Assembly (NCBI RefSeq): GCF_001613165.1
Contig: NZ_BDBV01000032.1
Location: 37,181-101,180, forward strand
DNA length: 64,000 nucleotides
Direction of reading: 5' to 3'
From: Nocardia mexicana NBRC 108244
Lineage (GTDB): Bacteria; Actinomycetota; Actinomycetes; Mycobacteriales; Mycobacteriaceae
Position 1 is the first letter of the stretch. Every line of letters begins with the position of its first letter. A program made the position numbers and the translations under genes. Of this stretch, positions 25,580 to 33,310 are shown one piece after another. Below the pieces are notes generated by a model. It saw nothing but the letters and a program-made list of their open reading frames with translations, had not been told where the DNA came from and did not search any database.

Positions 25580-25735
25580 CTACCGGCCGGTCTCGCCGTC
25601 CTCTTCTTTGATGCGCCGCGAAATCGCTTGTACTGTCTTGTCTTTCAGTACTCGTTGCGGCCACACGATCGCCGTGATGAGCACGAGCAGTGGTATCCCG
25701 ATGGCAATGGCCAGTCCGGCAGTCGTATTACTCAT
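25580..25735 (-). CDS. small single-helix membrane protein
   Basis: A 51-residue protein: a short polar start, one membrane helix (LAIAIGIPLLVLITAIVW) and a basic, then acidic cytoplasmic tail (KDKTVQAISRRIKEEDGE). Its ATG overlaps the stop of the 76-residue gene upstream (ATGA at 25732-25735), so the two are translationally coupled. I do not recognise a family. Small membrane proteins beside a soluble partner can be toxins, channel modulators or membrane anchors, and nothing here decides between them. Confidence 0.6.
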   Translation of the reverse strand: MSNTTAGLAIAIGIPLLVLITAIVWPQRVLKDKTVQAISRRIKEEDGETGR

Positions 25736-25962
25736 CCGTTGTCCCAGGCGAACACTCGCCATATCGGAGCATCTGATGGAAACCCGTTGCCCGGTGCGAC
25801 GGATTTGACTTCGATGCGGTAGCGCGGCGTCCGTTGCTTCAGTGCGGCAACGAATCTCACGATCGCGTCGGCTCGGTCCGTGTACACGAGAGTGGGATGT
25901 TTCCGGCGCGGGCCGAAATCTACGTGCACGACCCCTTGCGACAGTCTGAGTGTGGCGGTCAT
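25732..25962 (-). CDS. hypothetical small protein (76 aa)
   Basis: MTATLRLSQGVVHVDFGPRR opens a 76-residue alpha/beta protein with ADAIVRFVAALKQR as a helix and RYRIEVKSVAP and PIWRVFAW as strands. The ATG at 25962 is chosen because AGAGG lies five bases upstream. The frame extends to 26166, but that part has no site of its own and runs into the shared promoter region. It is coupled to the membrane protein downstream and divergent from the 103-residue gene at 26226, with a 263-bp shared region. No recognised family. Confidence 0.6.
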   Translation of the reverse strand: MTATLRLSQGVVHVDFGPRRKHPTLVYTDRADAIVRFVAALKQRTPRYRIEVKSVAPGNGFPSDAPIWRVFAWDNG

Positions 25963-26225
25963 CGTGGCCTCTTCTCGTTTGGTGTGGAAGGCAGATCGGG
26001 TCCGGGATTGCACTGCGACACCCGGTGGGCCGCCTGCCCTCACGTAGGGCGGGGCCAGGTGGCAACCACCGCACCCGAGCGCCATCTGTGACGCTAGAAG
26101 CCGCTGACTACGCGGCACATCGAAATTGCGGATGATTGCGAACAGCTTCAGAACAAGGCGCTGCAATAGCCGGTATTCGCTGGGAGCATTGCGGTGTCAG
26201 TTCCGATTCCGCAAGGAGAGCCCTC

Positions 26226-26537
26226 ATGACCACCACACCCGTCCCATTACGGCTGCTCGGCTCCGGATCGAAAGACGGCGGCTGCCCTGCCCTGTACGCC
26301 GAAGACGACATCGACGCACTGATCGTGCAGGGCATCGCCGCCCGCAATGGCGGAGCCGTTCTCGTGCCACACGCTCTACTCGACTGGGCTGAACCCGGAT
26401 CGCGCCTCACTGTCGAAACCACCGACACCCCCGGCACGGTGCTCGTCACCGGGATGCCGGTCACCGGCAATGTGAAGGCCCGGCTTACCTTGGACCCGGA
26501 CGAAACCGCAGTGGAGGTACCCCGATGCGCGCTATAA
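26226..26537 (+). CDS. hypothetical protein (103 aa), first gene of DUF6879/HTH operon
   Basis: A 103-residue protein with VPLRLLGSGSKDGGCPALY at the N-terminus, followed by strands AAVLV-like GGAVLVPHALLDW, SRLTVETTD, GTVLVTGMP and KARLTLDPDE. It looks like a small all-beta domain; the family is not recognised. AAGGAG lies seven bases before the ATG. Its 3' end overlaps the DUF6879 gene by 13 bases, making a three-gene operon with the HTH-DUF5753 regulator. Genes in this position in actinobacteria are variable and may be the effector-side component of the module. Confidence 0.7.
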   Translation: MTTTPVPLRLLGSGSKDGGCPALYAEDDIDALIVQGIAARNGGAVLVPHALLDWAEPGSRLTVETTDTPGTVLVTGMPVTGNVKARLTLDPDETAVEVPRCAL

Positions 26538-27070
26538 CCGGCGAACTTGCCGGAGAAGGCATCTACGCCGAGTACTTCCGCGCTGCATTTTCCAGCGCCG
26601 TCCACGTGGAAGTGCAGGACAACTACGGCGTGCCCGACGAATACGAGCCGCTTGCCCGCTGGCGCGACACCGGCGAGATCGTGGAAACGGACGGCGGACG
26701 CCAATGGGCTGCGCTGGTCGCCGAGACGACCGCACGCGGGGTCACGGTGGCGCGGGTGCGAGTCGTGACCGTGCCGCACAGTGAATACACGGGTTGGCTG
26801 CTGGCCGCCAGTGCTCCCAATGCTGCGGCGGGAGAGCAGATTCGCTGGCTACCTCGCCACTTGGCCGATACGCCACCGGCTGATGACTATTGGCTGTTCG
26901 ATGAGTCCACGGTCGCGTTCAATACCGTCGACGGCGACGGCGACACCGTAGGACTGGCCGTGACCACCGATCCCGCAATCGCCGAACTCTGTGTCGCCGC
27001 ATGGAATCGTTTGTGGAGCAAGGGAATCGACCACACCACCTATCTCGAGTCGGAGTACGCCACCCGGTGA
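26525..27070 (+). CDS. DUF6879 family protein
   Basis: A 181-residue protein with the DUF6879 pattern: an aromatic start (YAEYFRAAF), DEYEPLARWRDTGE, then VARVRVVTVPHSEYTGWLL, and at the end DYWLFDESTVAFNTVD followed by PAIAELCVAAWNRLW. Such proteins lie next to HTH-DUF5753 genes in Streptomyces and Nocardia and are thought to work with them, but no biochemical role is established. It is coupled to the regulator by a GTGA overlap (27067-27070) and to the upstream gene by a 13-bp overlap. Confidence 0.8.
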   Translation: MRAITGELAGEGIYAEYFRAAFSSAVHVEVQDNYGVPDEYEPLARWRDTGEIVETDGGRQWAALVAETTARGVTVARVRVVTVPHSEYTGWLLAASAPNAAAGEQIRWLPRHLADTPPADDYWLFDESTVAFNTVDGDGDTVGLAVTTDPAIAELCVAAWNRLWSKGIDHTTYLESEYATR

Positions 27071-27909
27071 ATACGAGTGTCGGACAGGCCAGGGCGGCCC
27101 TCGGAGCGCGGTTGCGTGAGCTCCGCAGGGACGCCCACCTGTCCGGCAAAGCCCTTGCCACAGCGTGCGATTGGCACCCGGCGAAGACTTCACGAATCGA
27201 ACTCGGTAAGCAACAGCCCAGCGAGGACGATCTACTTGCGTGGTGCCGCGCCACGGCGTCGATGCTGGTCTATGACGACCTCGTCGCCACACTTCGCAAC
27301 ATCCAATCGGCGTATTTGGAATGGCGGCGCGTCGTCGCGTCCGGCCGGGCGCACCGGCAACGCCAGTCCCTCGAGATCGAAGGCCGAGCCCGGCATATCC
27401 GGTGGTTCGAGAACTGGGTGGTTCCCGGCCTCCTCCAGACTCCGGCGTACGCGAAAGCGATACTCACCGAGTGCCGGGCGTTGGTGCCCGGCGGGCGCGA
27501 CGACCTGGACGAAGCGGTCACGATCCGCATGGCCCGGCAACGTATCCTCCAGTCGGGCACGCGACGGTTCGCGTTCGTCATCGGTGAGGCCGCCCTGTGG
27601 CAGACGGTGGGAACTCGGACCGTCATGGTCGAACAGATGCACACCCTCATCCAGCACGCCGACAACCCCCGCGTTGATCTCGCCGTGGTCCCGCTATCGG
27701 CGAACGCGCCTGTCGGTTCTCATGGGTTCTCGATATTCGACCGAGTCCGGGTGATGGTGGAGACCATCTCCGCCGAGCTGACGGTCACCCGGCCGTCAGA
27801 GATCGCGGTGTACGACGATGCGTTCCGGATCATGCACGGCATGGCCCTGCACGGCGAGGCGGCAACCGAACTCATAGCGAAGATCGCCGAGTGGCACGAA
27901 AAGCACTGA
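27067..27909 (+). CDS. XRE-type helix-turn-helix regulator with DUF5753
   Basis: A 280-residue regulator. The N-terminal HTH (residues 5-65) reads LGARLRELRRDAHLSGKALATACDWHPAKTSRIELGKQQP in successive helices. The DUF5753 domain (95-275) includes the diagnostic IRWFENWVVPGLLQTPAYAKAIL, MARQRIL, and a helical end FRIMHGMALHGEAATELIAKI. This is the WhiJ/BldB-associated regulator family of actinobacteria, usually paired with small DUF397-type or DUF6879 partners. It is last in its operon. It probably controls the operon and perhaps the divergent small-gene pair from the 263-bp region at 25963-26225. Confidence 0.9.
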   Translation: MNTSVGQARAALGARLRELRRDAHLSGKALATACDWHPAKTSRIELGKQQPSEDDLLAWCRATASMLVYDDLVATLRNIQSAYLEWRRVVASGRAHRQRQSLEIEGRARHIRWFENWVVPGLLQTPAYAKAILTECRALVPGGRDDLDEAVTIRMARQRILQSGTRRFAFVIGEAALWQTVGTRTVMVEQMHTLIQHADNPRVDLAVVPLSANAPVGSHGFSIFDRVRVMVETISAELTVTRPSEIAVYDDAFRIMHGMALHGEAATELIAKIAEWHEKH

Positions 27910-27981
27910 ACGCCCGCCTGAACGGCACGCAGTCGCGTCCGTCGGTGTTTGCCACTCAACACACCAATTACTACCCCGGTC

Positions 27982-28005
27982 ATTCCGGCACGCATTGGCC
28001 GGGAT
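27982..28005. repeat. REP-like palindrome at island right edge
   Basis: ATTCCGGC (27982-27989) pairs with GCCGGGAT (27998-28005) with one mismatch around an 8-base loop, and is preceded by GGTC. It lies 72 bp after the HTH-DUF5753 stop, in the 195-bp space before the MetE-like gene, and is similar in design to the repeats at 29172 and 39856. Confidence 0.45.
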
Positions 28006-28104
28006 CACAAGATATTGCCGTCGGCAACGGATGTCCGAATGAATTCTCAACTGGCGCAGATCATTCAGCGACGAGACAAGGACTCTGCGGCTTACACTCG
28101 CGGC

Positions 28105-29169
28105 GTGAGCATTCCCACAGAACCCATCGGCAGCATTCCGCGGCCCGCTGATCTGCTGGCGGCCATGACATCACACGGGGCGGGCGAGGTGGACGACGCC
28201 GCGCTCGCCGCGATCCAGGAGCGCGCGGTCTCGGACACCCTCGCGGCACTGACCTCCCTCGGCTCGCCGGTCGTCACCGACGGCGAACAGTCCAAGCCGA
28301 GCTTCGCCACCTACCCGATCGCCGGGCTGCCGGGCCTGGCGCCCGACGGCGCGGTCATCCCGTTCGCGGACGGGCATCAGCGCCAACTGCCGCGGCTCAC
28401 CGCCGGGCCGTTCCGGTACCAGGTGTACGCGGAGAGCTACCTCCGTGCGGCACAACAGCATTCGCAGGTGCCGGTGAAACAGGCGGTGATCGCGCCGTCC
28501 GCGCTGAGCCTGCTGTACCCGGCCGACGGTATCGACGGGTACAGCCGCGAGCAGTTCCTGGCGGATCTGGCCGACGAGGCGGAGAAGGACATCCGCGGCT
28601 GTCTCGACGCGGGCGCGCACATGGTGCAGCTGGACTTCACCGAGGGCCGGTTGTCGCTGAAGCTGGACCCCAGCGGGGGAGTGCTCGACAGCTTCATCGA
28701 GCTGAACAACACGGTGCTGGAACGCTTCTCGGAGGCCGAGCGGGCGCGGATTGGCGTGCACACCTGCCCCGGCGGGGATCAGGACTCCACGCACAGCCTC
28801 GACGTCGACTACACGGCACTGCTGCCGAAACTGTTGCAGCTGAAGGCCGGTGCGTTCTACGTGCAGCTCGCGAGCGAGCCGGAGCCGGACAAGATCCTGG
28901 CGGTCATCGCCGAGCATCTGCCCGCCGCGGCGCGCATCTTCGTGGGCGTGACCGACCCCATCGATCCGCGGGTGGAGACCCCGGAGGAGGTTCGCGACCG
29001 GGTAGTGAACGCCGCCCGCTACCTGCCCGCCGACCGCCTGGGCACCTGCGACGACTGCGGTTTCGCGCCGTTCGCCGACGACGTGTCGACATCACGGGAG
29101 ATCGCCTTCGCCAAGATCCGCGCCCGGGTCGCCGGAACCGCCCTGGCCGCAACGGAATTGGGGATCTGA
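28105..29169 (+). CDS. cobalamin-independent methionine-synthase-like protein (MetE C-terminal domain only)
   Basis: A 354-residue TIM-barrel protein equal to the catalytic C-terminal half of MetE. Zinc ligands are visible as HTCPGGD (His and Cys) and TCDDCGF (C-terminal Cys). The opening is EPIGSIPRPADLL and the homocysteine-site region is VVTDGEQSKPSF. The N-terminal half that binds polyglutamylated folate in full-length MetE (about 750 residues) is missing, as in archaeal and many actinobacterial short forms. These may use another methyl donor or act on other thiols. The GTG at 28105 is chosen from the match to SIPTEPIGS. Two terminators follow. Confidence 0.82.
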   Translation: MSIPTEPIGSIPRPADLLAAMTSHGAGEVDDAALAAIQERAVSDTLAALTSLGSPVVTDGEQSKPSFATYPIAGLPGLAPDGAVIPFADGHQRQLPRLTAGPFRYQVYAESYLRAAQQHSQVPVKQAVIAPSALSLLYPADGIDGYSREQFLADLADEAEKDIRGCLDAGAHMVQLDFTEGRLSLKLDPSGGVLDSFIELNNTVLERFSEAERARIGVHTCPGGDQDSTHSLDVDYTALLPKLLQLKAGAFYVQLASEPEPDKILAVIAEHLPAAARIFVGVTDPIDPRVETPEEVRDRVVNAARYLPADRLGTCDDCGFAPFADDVSTSREIAFAKIRARVAGTALAATELGI

Positions 29170-29171
29170 CG

Positions 29172-29191
29172 GTCCCGGCGTTCGCCGGGAC
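29172..29191. terminator. REP-like perfect hairpin after MetE-like gene
   Basis: GTCCCGGCG (29172-29180) and CGCCGGGAC (29183-29191) are perfect 9-bp arms with a two-base loop, directly after the stop codon at 29167-29169. On the other strand it reads GTCGTCCCGGCGAACGCCGG, nearly the same as the copy at 39852, so it is probably a dispersed repeat serving as a terminator. Confidence 0.65.
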
Positions 29192-29200
29192 GACGGAGAT

Positions 29201-29229
29201 TCGCAGCGGGATGCGAGGTCCCGCTGCGA
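29201..29229. terminator. bidirectional terminator between MetE-like and P450 genes
   Basis: Perfect 11-bp arms TCGCAGCGGGA (29201-29211) and TCCCGCTGCGA (29219-29229) flank a 7-base loop in the convergent 74-bp gap. It can stop transcripts from both sides, including the P450 gene ending at 29244. Confidence 0.75.
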
Positions 29230-29243
29230 TTGCTCCGTCGTGG

Positions 29244-30461
29244 TCAGTCCGTCGGCGCGGTGAGACTGACCGGGAGTGCGGTGAGGCCGCGGATCAACAG
29301 GCTCTTACGCCAGGACAATTCGCCGAATTCGCCGTCCAGCGCGATGTCCGGGAACCGGTCCAGCAGCCGCGTGAGCGCGACGGTGGCCTCCATCCTGGCC
29401 AGTGCGGCGCCGACGCAGAAGTGGATCCCGTGCCCGAAGGCCACGTGCCGGTTGTCCTCGCGACCGGCATGGATCCGGTCCGGTTCGGCGAAACGCTCCG
29501 GATCGCGGTTGACGGCCGCGAGGGAGATCATGATGAACTCGCCCGCGTCGATGTGCTGGTCGCCCAGCGTGATCGGCGCGGTGGTGTAGCGGGCCGTGGC
29601 CAGGTGGACCGGGCCCTGGCAGCGCAGCAGCTCCTCGAGGTAGGCGGGGATCTCGTCGGGATGCGCCCGCAGCCGCGCGGCCGTCGGCGGATCGCGCAGC
29701 AGTTCGAGCACCGCGTTGCCGATCAGGTTCACGGTGGTCTCGTGACCCGCCGCCAGCAGCAGCAACATCAGTGAGATGAGCTCCTGCTGATCGAGCCGGT
29801 CGTCGTCGTCCTTCGCGACGATGAGTTCCGAGAGCAGGTCGGCGCCGGGGTTCTCGCGGCGCGCGGCGATCAGCTCGGTCAGGTAGGTGAAGAACGCGAT
29901 CCCGGCGGTGGTGCGCTCCTCGATGCTGGCCGAGTCGTTGACGATAACGGCTGTCCAGGAACGGAAGTCGTCCTTGTCGTCGTCGGGCACGCCCAGCAGT
30001 TCGCAGATCACCGCGATCGGCAGCGGAAAGGCGTAGCTGTCGAGCAGGTCCACGCCGTCCCGCTCGCCCATGGCGTCGAGCAGGTCATCGGCGATCGCGG
30101 TGATGCGCGGACCGAGGTCGCGGATCGCGCGCCCGGCGAACGCCGGGGCCACCAGCCGCCGCAGCCGCGTGTGCTGCGGCGGGTCCGCGAACAGCATGTT
30201 GTCGTTGATGGCGCCGTTGATCATCTCGGCCGCACCGTTTTTCGCCAGGACGGCCTGGCCCTCCGCGGACCCGACGTTCTTGCTGATGTTCGGCTCCACG
30301 AAGGCCTGCTTGGCCACATCGTGGTCCACGACCAGCCAGCCGAGCACGCCGTCCAGCTTGATCCGGTGGATGGGCCCGCGCTGCCGCAGTGTCCGGTAGA
30401 CCGCATGCGGGTCCTGGTAGAACTCGTCGGTCAGCTCGAGGACCTCGGTGGCGGCCGTCAC
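29244..30461 (-). CDS. cytochrome P450 (bacterial class I)
   Basis: A 405-residue soluble P450. I-helix LAAGHETTVN, K-helix EELLR (ExxR), a PERF-like segment NRDPERFAEPDRI and haem loop FGHGIHFCVG are all intact, so it should be catalytic. The layout is closest to CYP105/CYP107-type macrolide and fatty-acyl hydroxylases; the substrate is unknown. The start is a GTG at 30461 with no clear ribosome site. It is downstream of and on the same strand as mmpL, with a 290-bp gap holding a 13-bp palindrome. It may therefore be separately promoted yet belong to the lipid/polyketide locus as a tailoring enzyme. Confidence 0.88.
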   Translation of the reverse strand: MTAATEVLELTDEFYQDPHAVYRTLRQRGPIHRIKLDGVLGWLVVDHDVAKQAFVEPNISKNVGSAEGQAVLAKNGAAEMINGAINDNMLFADPPQHTRLRRLVAPAFAGRAIRDLGPRITAIADDLLDAMGERDGVDLLDSYAFPLPIAVICELLGVPDDDKDDFRSWTAVIVNDSASIEERTTAGIAFFTYLTELIAARRENPGADLLSELIVAKDDDDRLDQQELISLMLLLLAAGHETTVNLIGNAVLELLRDPPTAARLRAHPDEIPAYLEELLRCQGPVHLATARYTTAPITLGDQHIDAGEFIMISLAAVNRDPERFAEPDRIHAGREDNRHVAFGHGIHFCVGAALARMEATVALTRLLDRFPDIALDGEFGELSWRKSLLIRGLTALPVSLTAPTD

Positions 30462-30548
30462 GAGCGGCTGCCGGTCGTCGCGGCGCCGGACGGGGCTGAA
30501 TGAGAAGTAGATGTGCGGGGAATCGGGTTGTGCACTTGCCTCAATCCT

Positions 30549-30561
30549 TTCGATAATCGAA
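30549..30561. promoter_or_regulatory. 13-bp perfect palindrome upstream of the P450 gene
   Basis: TTCGATAATCGAA is symmetrical about a central A and lies 88 bp upstream of the P450 GTG in the 290-bp gap after mmpL. A regulator-binding site for the P450 promoter is the simplest reading. No cognate regulator is adjacent. Nothing else clear was seen in the gap. Confidence 0.35.
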
Positions 30562-30751
30562 CGGTTCGGCGTACGCGAGGGTCGAGCGGTTTTCGATCGC
30601 TACCTTGAACGGAGACCGCGAAAAATCGGACTTGCTACGCGTTCGGGACGCCCAATGTCCGCGTGCCCGAGCACTTTCCGCGCCGGGATTATTACACAGC
30701 AACCTCCTGGCTTCCCAAATCGCCTGGTGCCGTGCGGCGTCCGCCGGGCGA

Positions 30752-32950
30752 TCAGGTTCGGGAAGGTGCAGGCCGGGAGGTCGGCACGGTCACCGGCGGG
30801 TCGACAGGAGCTTCCGGTGGGGGAGTGCGCCGCAGCCAGGACGGTGCCCACCAGCAGGCGTCGCCGAGCAGCTTCATGGTGGCGGGGACGAGCAGCATCC
30901 GCAGGATCACGGCGTCGATGAACAGTGCCGCGACCATGCCGACCGCGATGTACTGCATCATCACCAGATCGGAGAGGGCGAACGCGCCGGTGACCACCAG
31001 CAGGATCAGCGCGGCCGCCGTGATGATCCGGCCGGTGCGGGCGATGCCGGTGCGGACCGCCTCGGCGGTGGTGGCGCCCGCCGCCCGTGCCTCGACGATG
31101 CGAGCCAGCAGGAACACCTCGTAATCGGTGGACAGGCCGTAGATCACGGAGATGATGAGCACGAGGATCAGCGACATGATCGGCTGCGGGGTGAATCCCA
31201 GCAGCCCGGCGCCGTGGCCCTCGATGAAGATCCAGGTCAGTATGCCGAGCGTCGATCCGAGCCCGAGCAGATTCAGCAGGCCCGCCTTGAGCGGCAGCAC
31301 CAGCGAGCCGAAGGTCAGTACCAGCAGCGCGGTGGTGGCGAGAAATACCAGCGCGATCATGAACGGCATCCGGTGCACGAGCGCGTCGATACTGTCCTTC
31401 TCCACCGCCGGTTGGCCGCCGACCATGACCGTCGTGCCGTTCGGCAGCGGCATCGAGCGCAGATAGTCGATGGTGGCCTCGGCGTCGGCTCCGGGCGCGA
31501 GCACGGTATTGGTGGTGAAGACGCTCGGTTGCGCCGGGCGCTTGAAGGGTTCGGGGAATGCCGCGGCCAGGCCGGGAGCCCGATTGGCCTGTGCCAGAAC
31601 CGTTTCGGTGGTGGCGGAGTTGTAGGTGACGATGACGAGGTCGACCGGATCGATCTGCCGCAGGGGGAAGATCTCGTCGAAATGCTGCTGCGCCAGCCGA
31701 GTCGGATGCTCCGGGGGCAGGAAGCGTTCGCTGATGCTGCCGAAGACGATGTGCTGCACCGGGGCGATCAGGAGCAGCAACCCCGCGGTGACCGAAACCG
31801 TCACGGCCACCGGTCGTTTCATCACCCATCCGGCCACCCGGCCCCAGACGTTGTCCCGCTCCTCGCCGCGTGTCCCGATCCGGCGGAACCAGGGGATCCC
31901 CAGCCAGTCCACCCGGCGGCCGAGCACGGCGAGCATGGCGGGCAGCAGCGTGACGGAGGTCAGCGCGGCCAGCGCGACGGTGACCATGGAGCCGTAGGCG
32001 AACGAGCGCAGGAAGCCCTGCGGAAACACCAGAATGCCGCCCGCGGCGACCACGACGATGGTGGCGGAGAACAGGACGGTGCGGCCCGCGGTCGACACCG
32101 AACGCCGCACCGCCGTCGGCACCTCGCTGCCGTCGGCGAGCTCCTCGCGGAAGCGGCTCAGGATGAACAGCCCGTAGTCGATGGCCAGTCCCAAACCGAT
32201 CATCGAAACGACCGGTGAGACAAACGAATTCACCTCGGTGACGGTGGTGAGCGCGCGAATGATCCCCCAGGCGCCGAGCACGGTGAGCCCGCCCACGATC
32301 AGCGGGAGGGCCGCGGCGACGACGCCCCCGAAGAGGAAGAACAGCAGCACCGCGACCGCCGGAACGGCGAACAGCTCCATCCGGCGCTGGTCGTGGGTCA
32401 TGGTGTCGTTCAGCGCGCCCGCGACCGGCTGGCCACCCGCGATCTCCATATCGATGCCCGGAATGGCCAGGGCATCGGCGATTTTGCGGTAATTGCGCAT
32501 CTGCGCGGTGTCGTCGGCGCCCTTGACTCCCAGCGAGGCGAAGGCGTGGTTACGGTCCGCGGAGCCGAAGAGATCGGGCAGGGCCATACCGGTTTCGGTC
32601 TGCCAGTACGCGGCGTTGATCCGGTCGATCTGGTCCGGAAAACGCTGCGGCAGCCTGTCGAGACTCTGCACGATCGTGCGGCTGAAGTCGGGGTCGTCGA
32701 CGGTCTTGCCCGGCGGCGCGTGGAAAAGCAGGATCACATCGGCACTGTGATCGGTCCCGAAGACCTGATCCCTCAACTGCGCCACCCGCACCGATTCCGA
32801 CGAGGGATCGTCCCAGCCGCTGGAGCTCAGGCGGTCGCCGAGGCCGAGCCCGTACGCGCCGAGCGCGAGGAGTCCGAGCACGGTCACGCCGATTACCGTG
32901 AATCGCCGCCGTACCACGGTATCTGCCCAGTACCTGAACTCGGCGAACAA
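30752..32950 (-). CDS. MmpL/RND family lipid transporter
   Basis: A 732-residue RND-superfamily protein with two similar halves. A helix near the N-terminus (RRFTVIGVTVLGLLALGAY) is followed by a periplasmic loop of about 150 residues. Five helices come next, including GLGLAIDYGLFILSRFREE with the MMPL-type Asp-Tyr pair. A second loop and a second helix bundle follow, with VIYGLSTDYEVFLLARIVE. Such proteins export lipids or siderophores by proton motive force. The start is a TTG at 32950 supported by GAGGGAGG seven bases upstream. It is divergent from a large PKS gene, like mmpL8/mmpL10 beside pks2/pks3 in M. tuberculosis, so export of the PKS-derived lipid is likely. Confidence 0.92.
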   Translation of the reverse strand: MFAEFRYWADTVVRRRFTVIGVTVLGLLALGAYGLGLGDRLSSSGWDDPSSESVRVAQLRDQVFGTDHSADVILLFHAPPGKTVDDPDFSRTIVQSLDRLPQRFPDQIDRINAAYWQTETGMALPDLFGSADRNHAFASLGVKGADDTAQMRNYRKIADALAIPGIDMEIAGGQPVAGALNDTMTHDQRRMELFAVPAVAVLLFFLFGGVVAAALPLIVGGLTVLGAWGIIRALTTVTEVNSFVSPVVSMIGLGLAIDYGLFILSRFREELADGSEVPTAVRRSVSTAGRTVLFSATIVVVAAGGILVFPQGFLRSFAYGSMVTVALAALTSVTLLPAMLAVLGRRVDWLGIPWFRRIGTRGEERDNVWGRVAGWVMKRPVAVTVSVTAGLLLLIAPVQHIVFGSISERFLPPEHPTRLAQQHFDEIFPLRQIDPVDLVIVTYNSATTETVLAQANRAPGLAAAFPEPFKRPAQPSVFTTNTVLAPGADAEATIDYLRSMPLPNGTTVMVGGQPAVEKDSIDALVHRMPFMIALVFLATTALLVLTFGSLVLPLKAGLLNLLGLGSTLGILTWIFIEGHGAGLLGFTPQPIMSLILVLIISVIYGLSTDYEVFLLARIVEARAAGATTAEAVRTGIARTGRIITAAALILLVVTGAFALSDLVMMQYIAVGMVAALFIDAVILRMLLVPATMKLLGDACWWAPSWLRRTPPPEAPVDPPVTVPTSRPAPSRT

Positions 32951-33073
32951 CCGTCGCCTCCCTCACTGCCGATGCGCGGATCGGCTCGCAACCTACCAAC
33001 CCCGGCGGTGGCGCCAGGAGGGAAAACCCGAGTATTCCGAACCAGCACAATGAAAGCCCGATGCCATTGTGAA

Positions 33074-33099
33074 ATTCACCGAAATAATCATCGGTGAAT
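33074..33099. promoter_or_regulatory. 9-bp-arm inverted repeat between mmpL and PKS
   Basis: ATTCACCGA (33074-33082) and TCGGTGAAT (33091-33099) are perfect arms around an 8-base AT-rich spacer, in the 360-bp divergent region 32951-33310. The symmetry, spacer and position suit a dimeric regulator controlling both genes. The rest of the region is lower in GC than the genes and holds no convincing small gene. Confidence 0.5.
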
Positions 33100-33310
33100 G
33101 ATGCCTTTCCCTGGTCGGCAGGTGTCGACTAGGTCGTATCACAGTCGGGGACAGGTGATTTCGGCAGACTTTACAAAATGCCCGGCGAACCGTGTCGGCA
33201 TTGTTATGTGTGGACCATGCTTGGCCTCATCGGCCAGCTCGCTGGGCCTCTATCGAGCACGTCGCAGGACAGAGCGGCGATCGGAAAACCGGAAGCACGG
33301 AGGGATGTGC

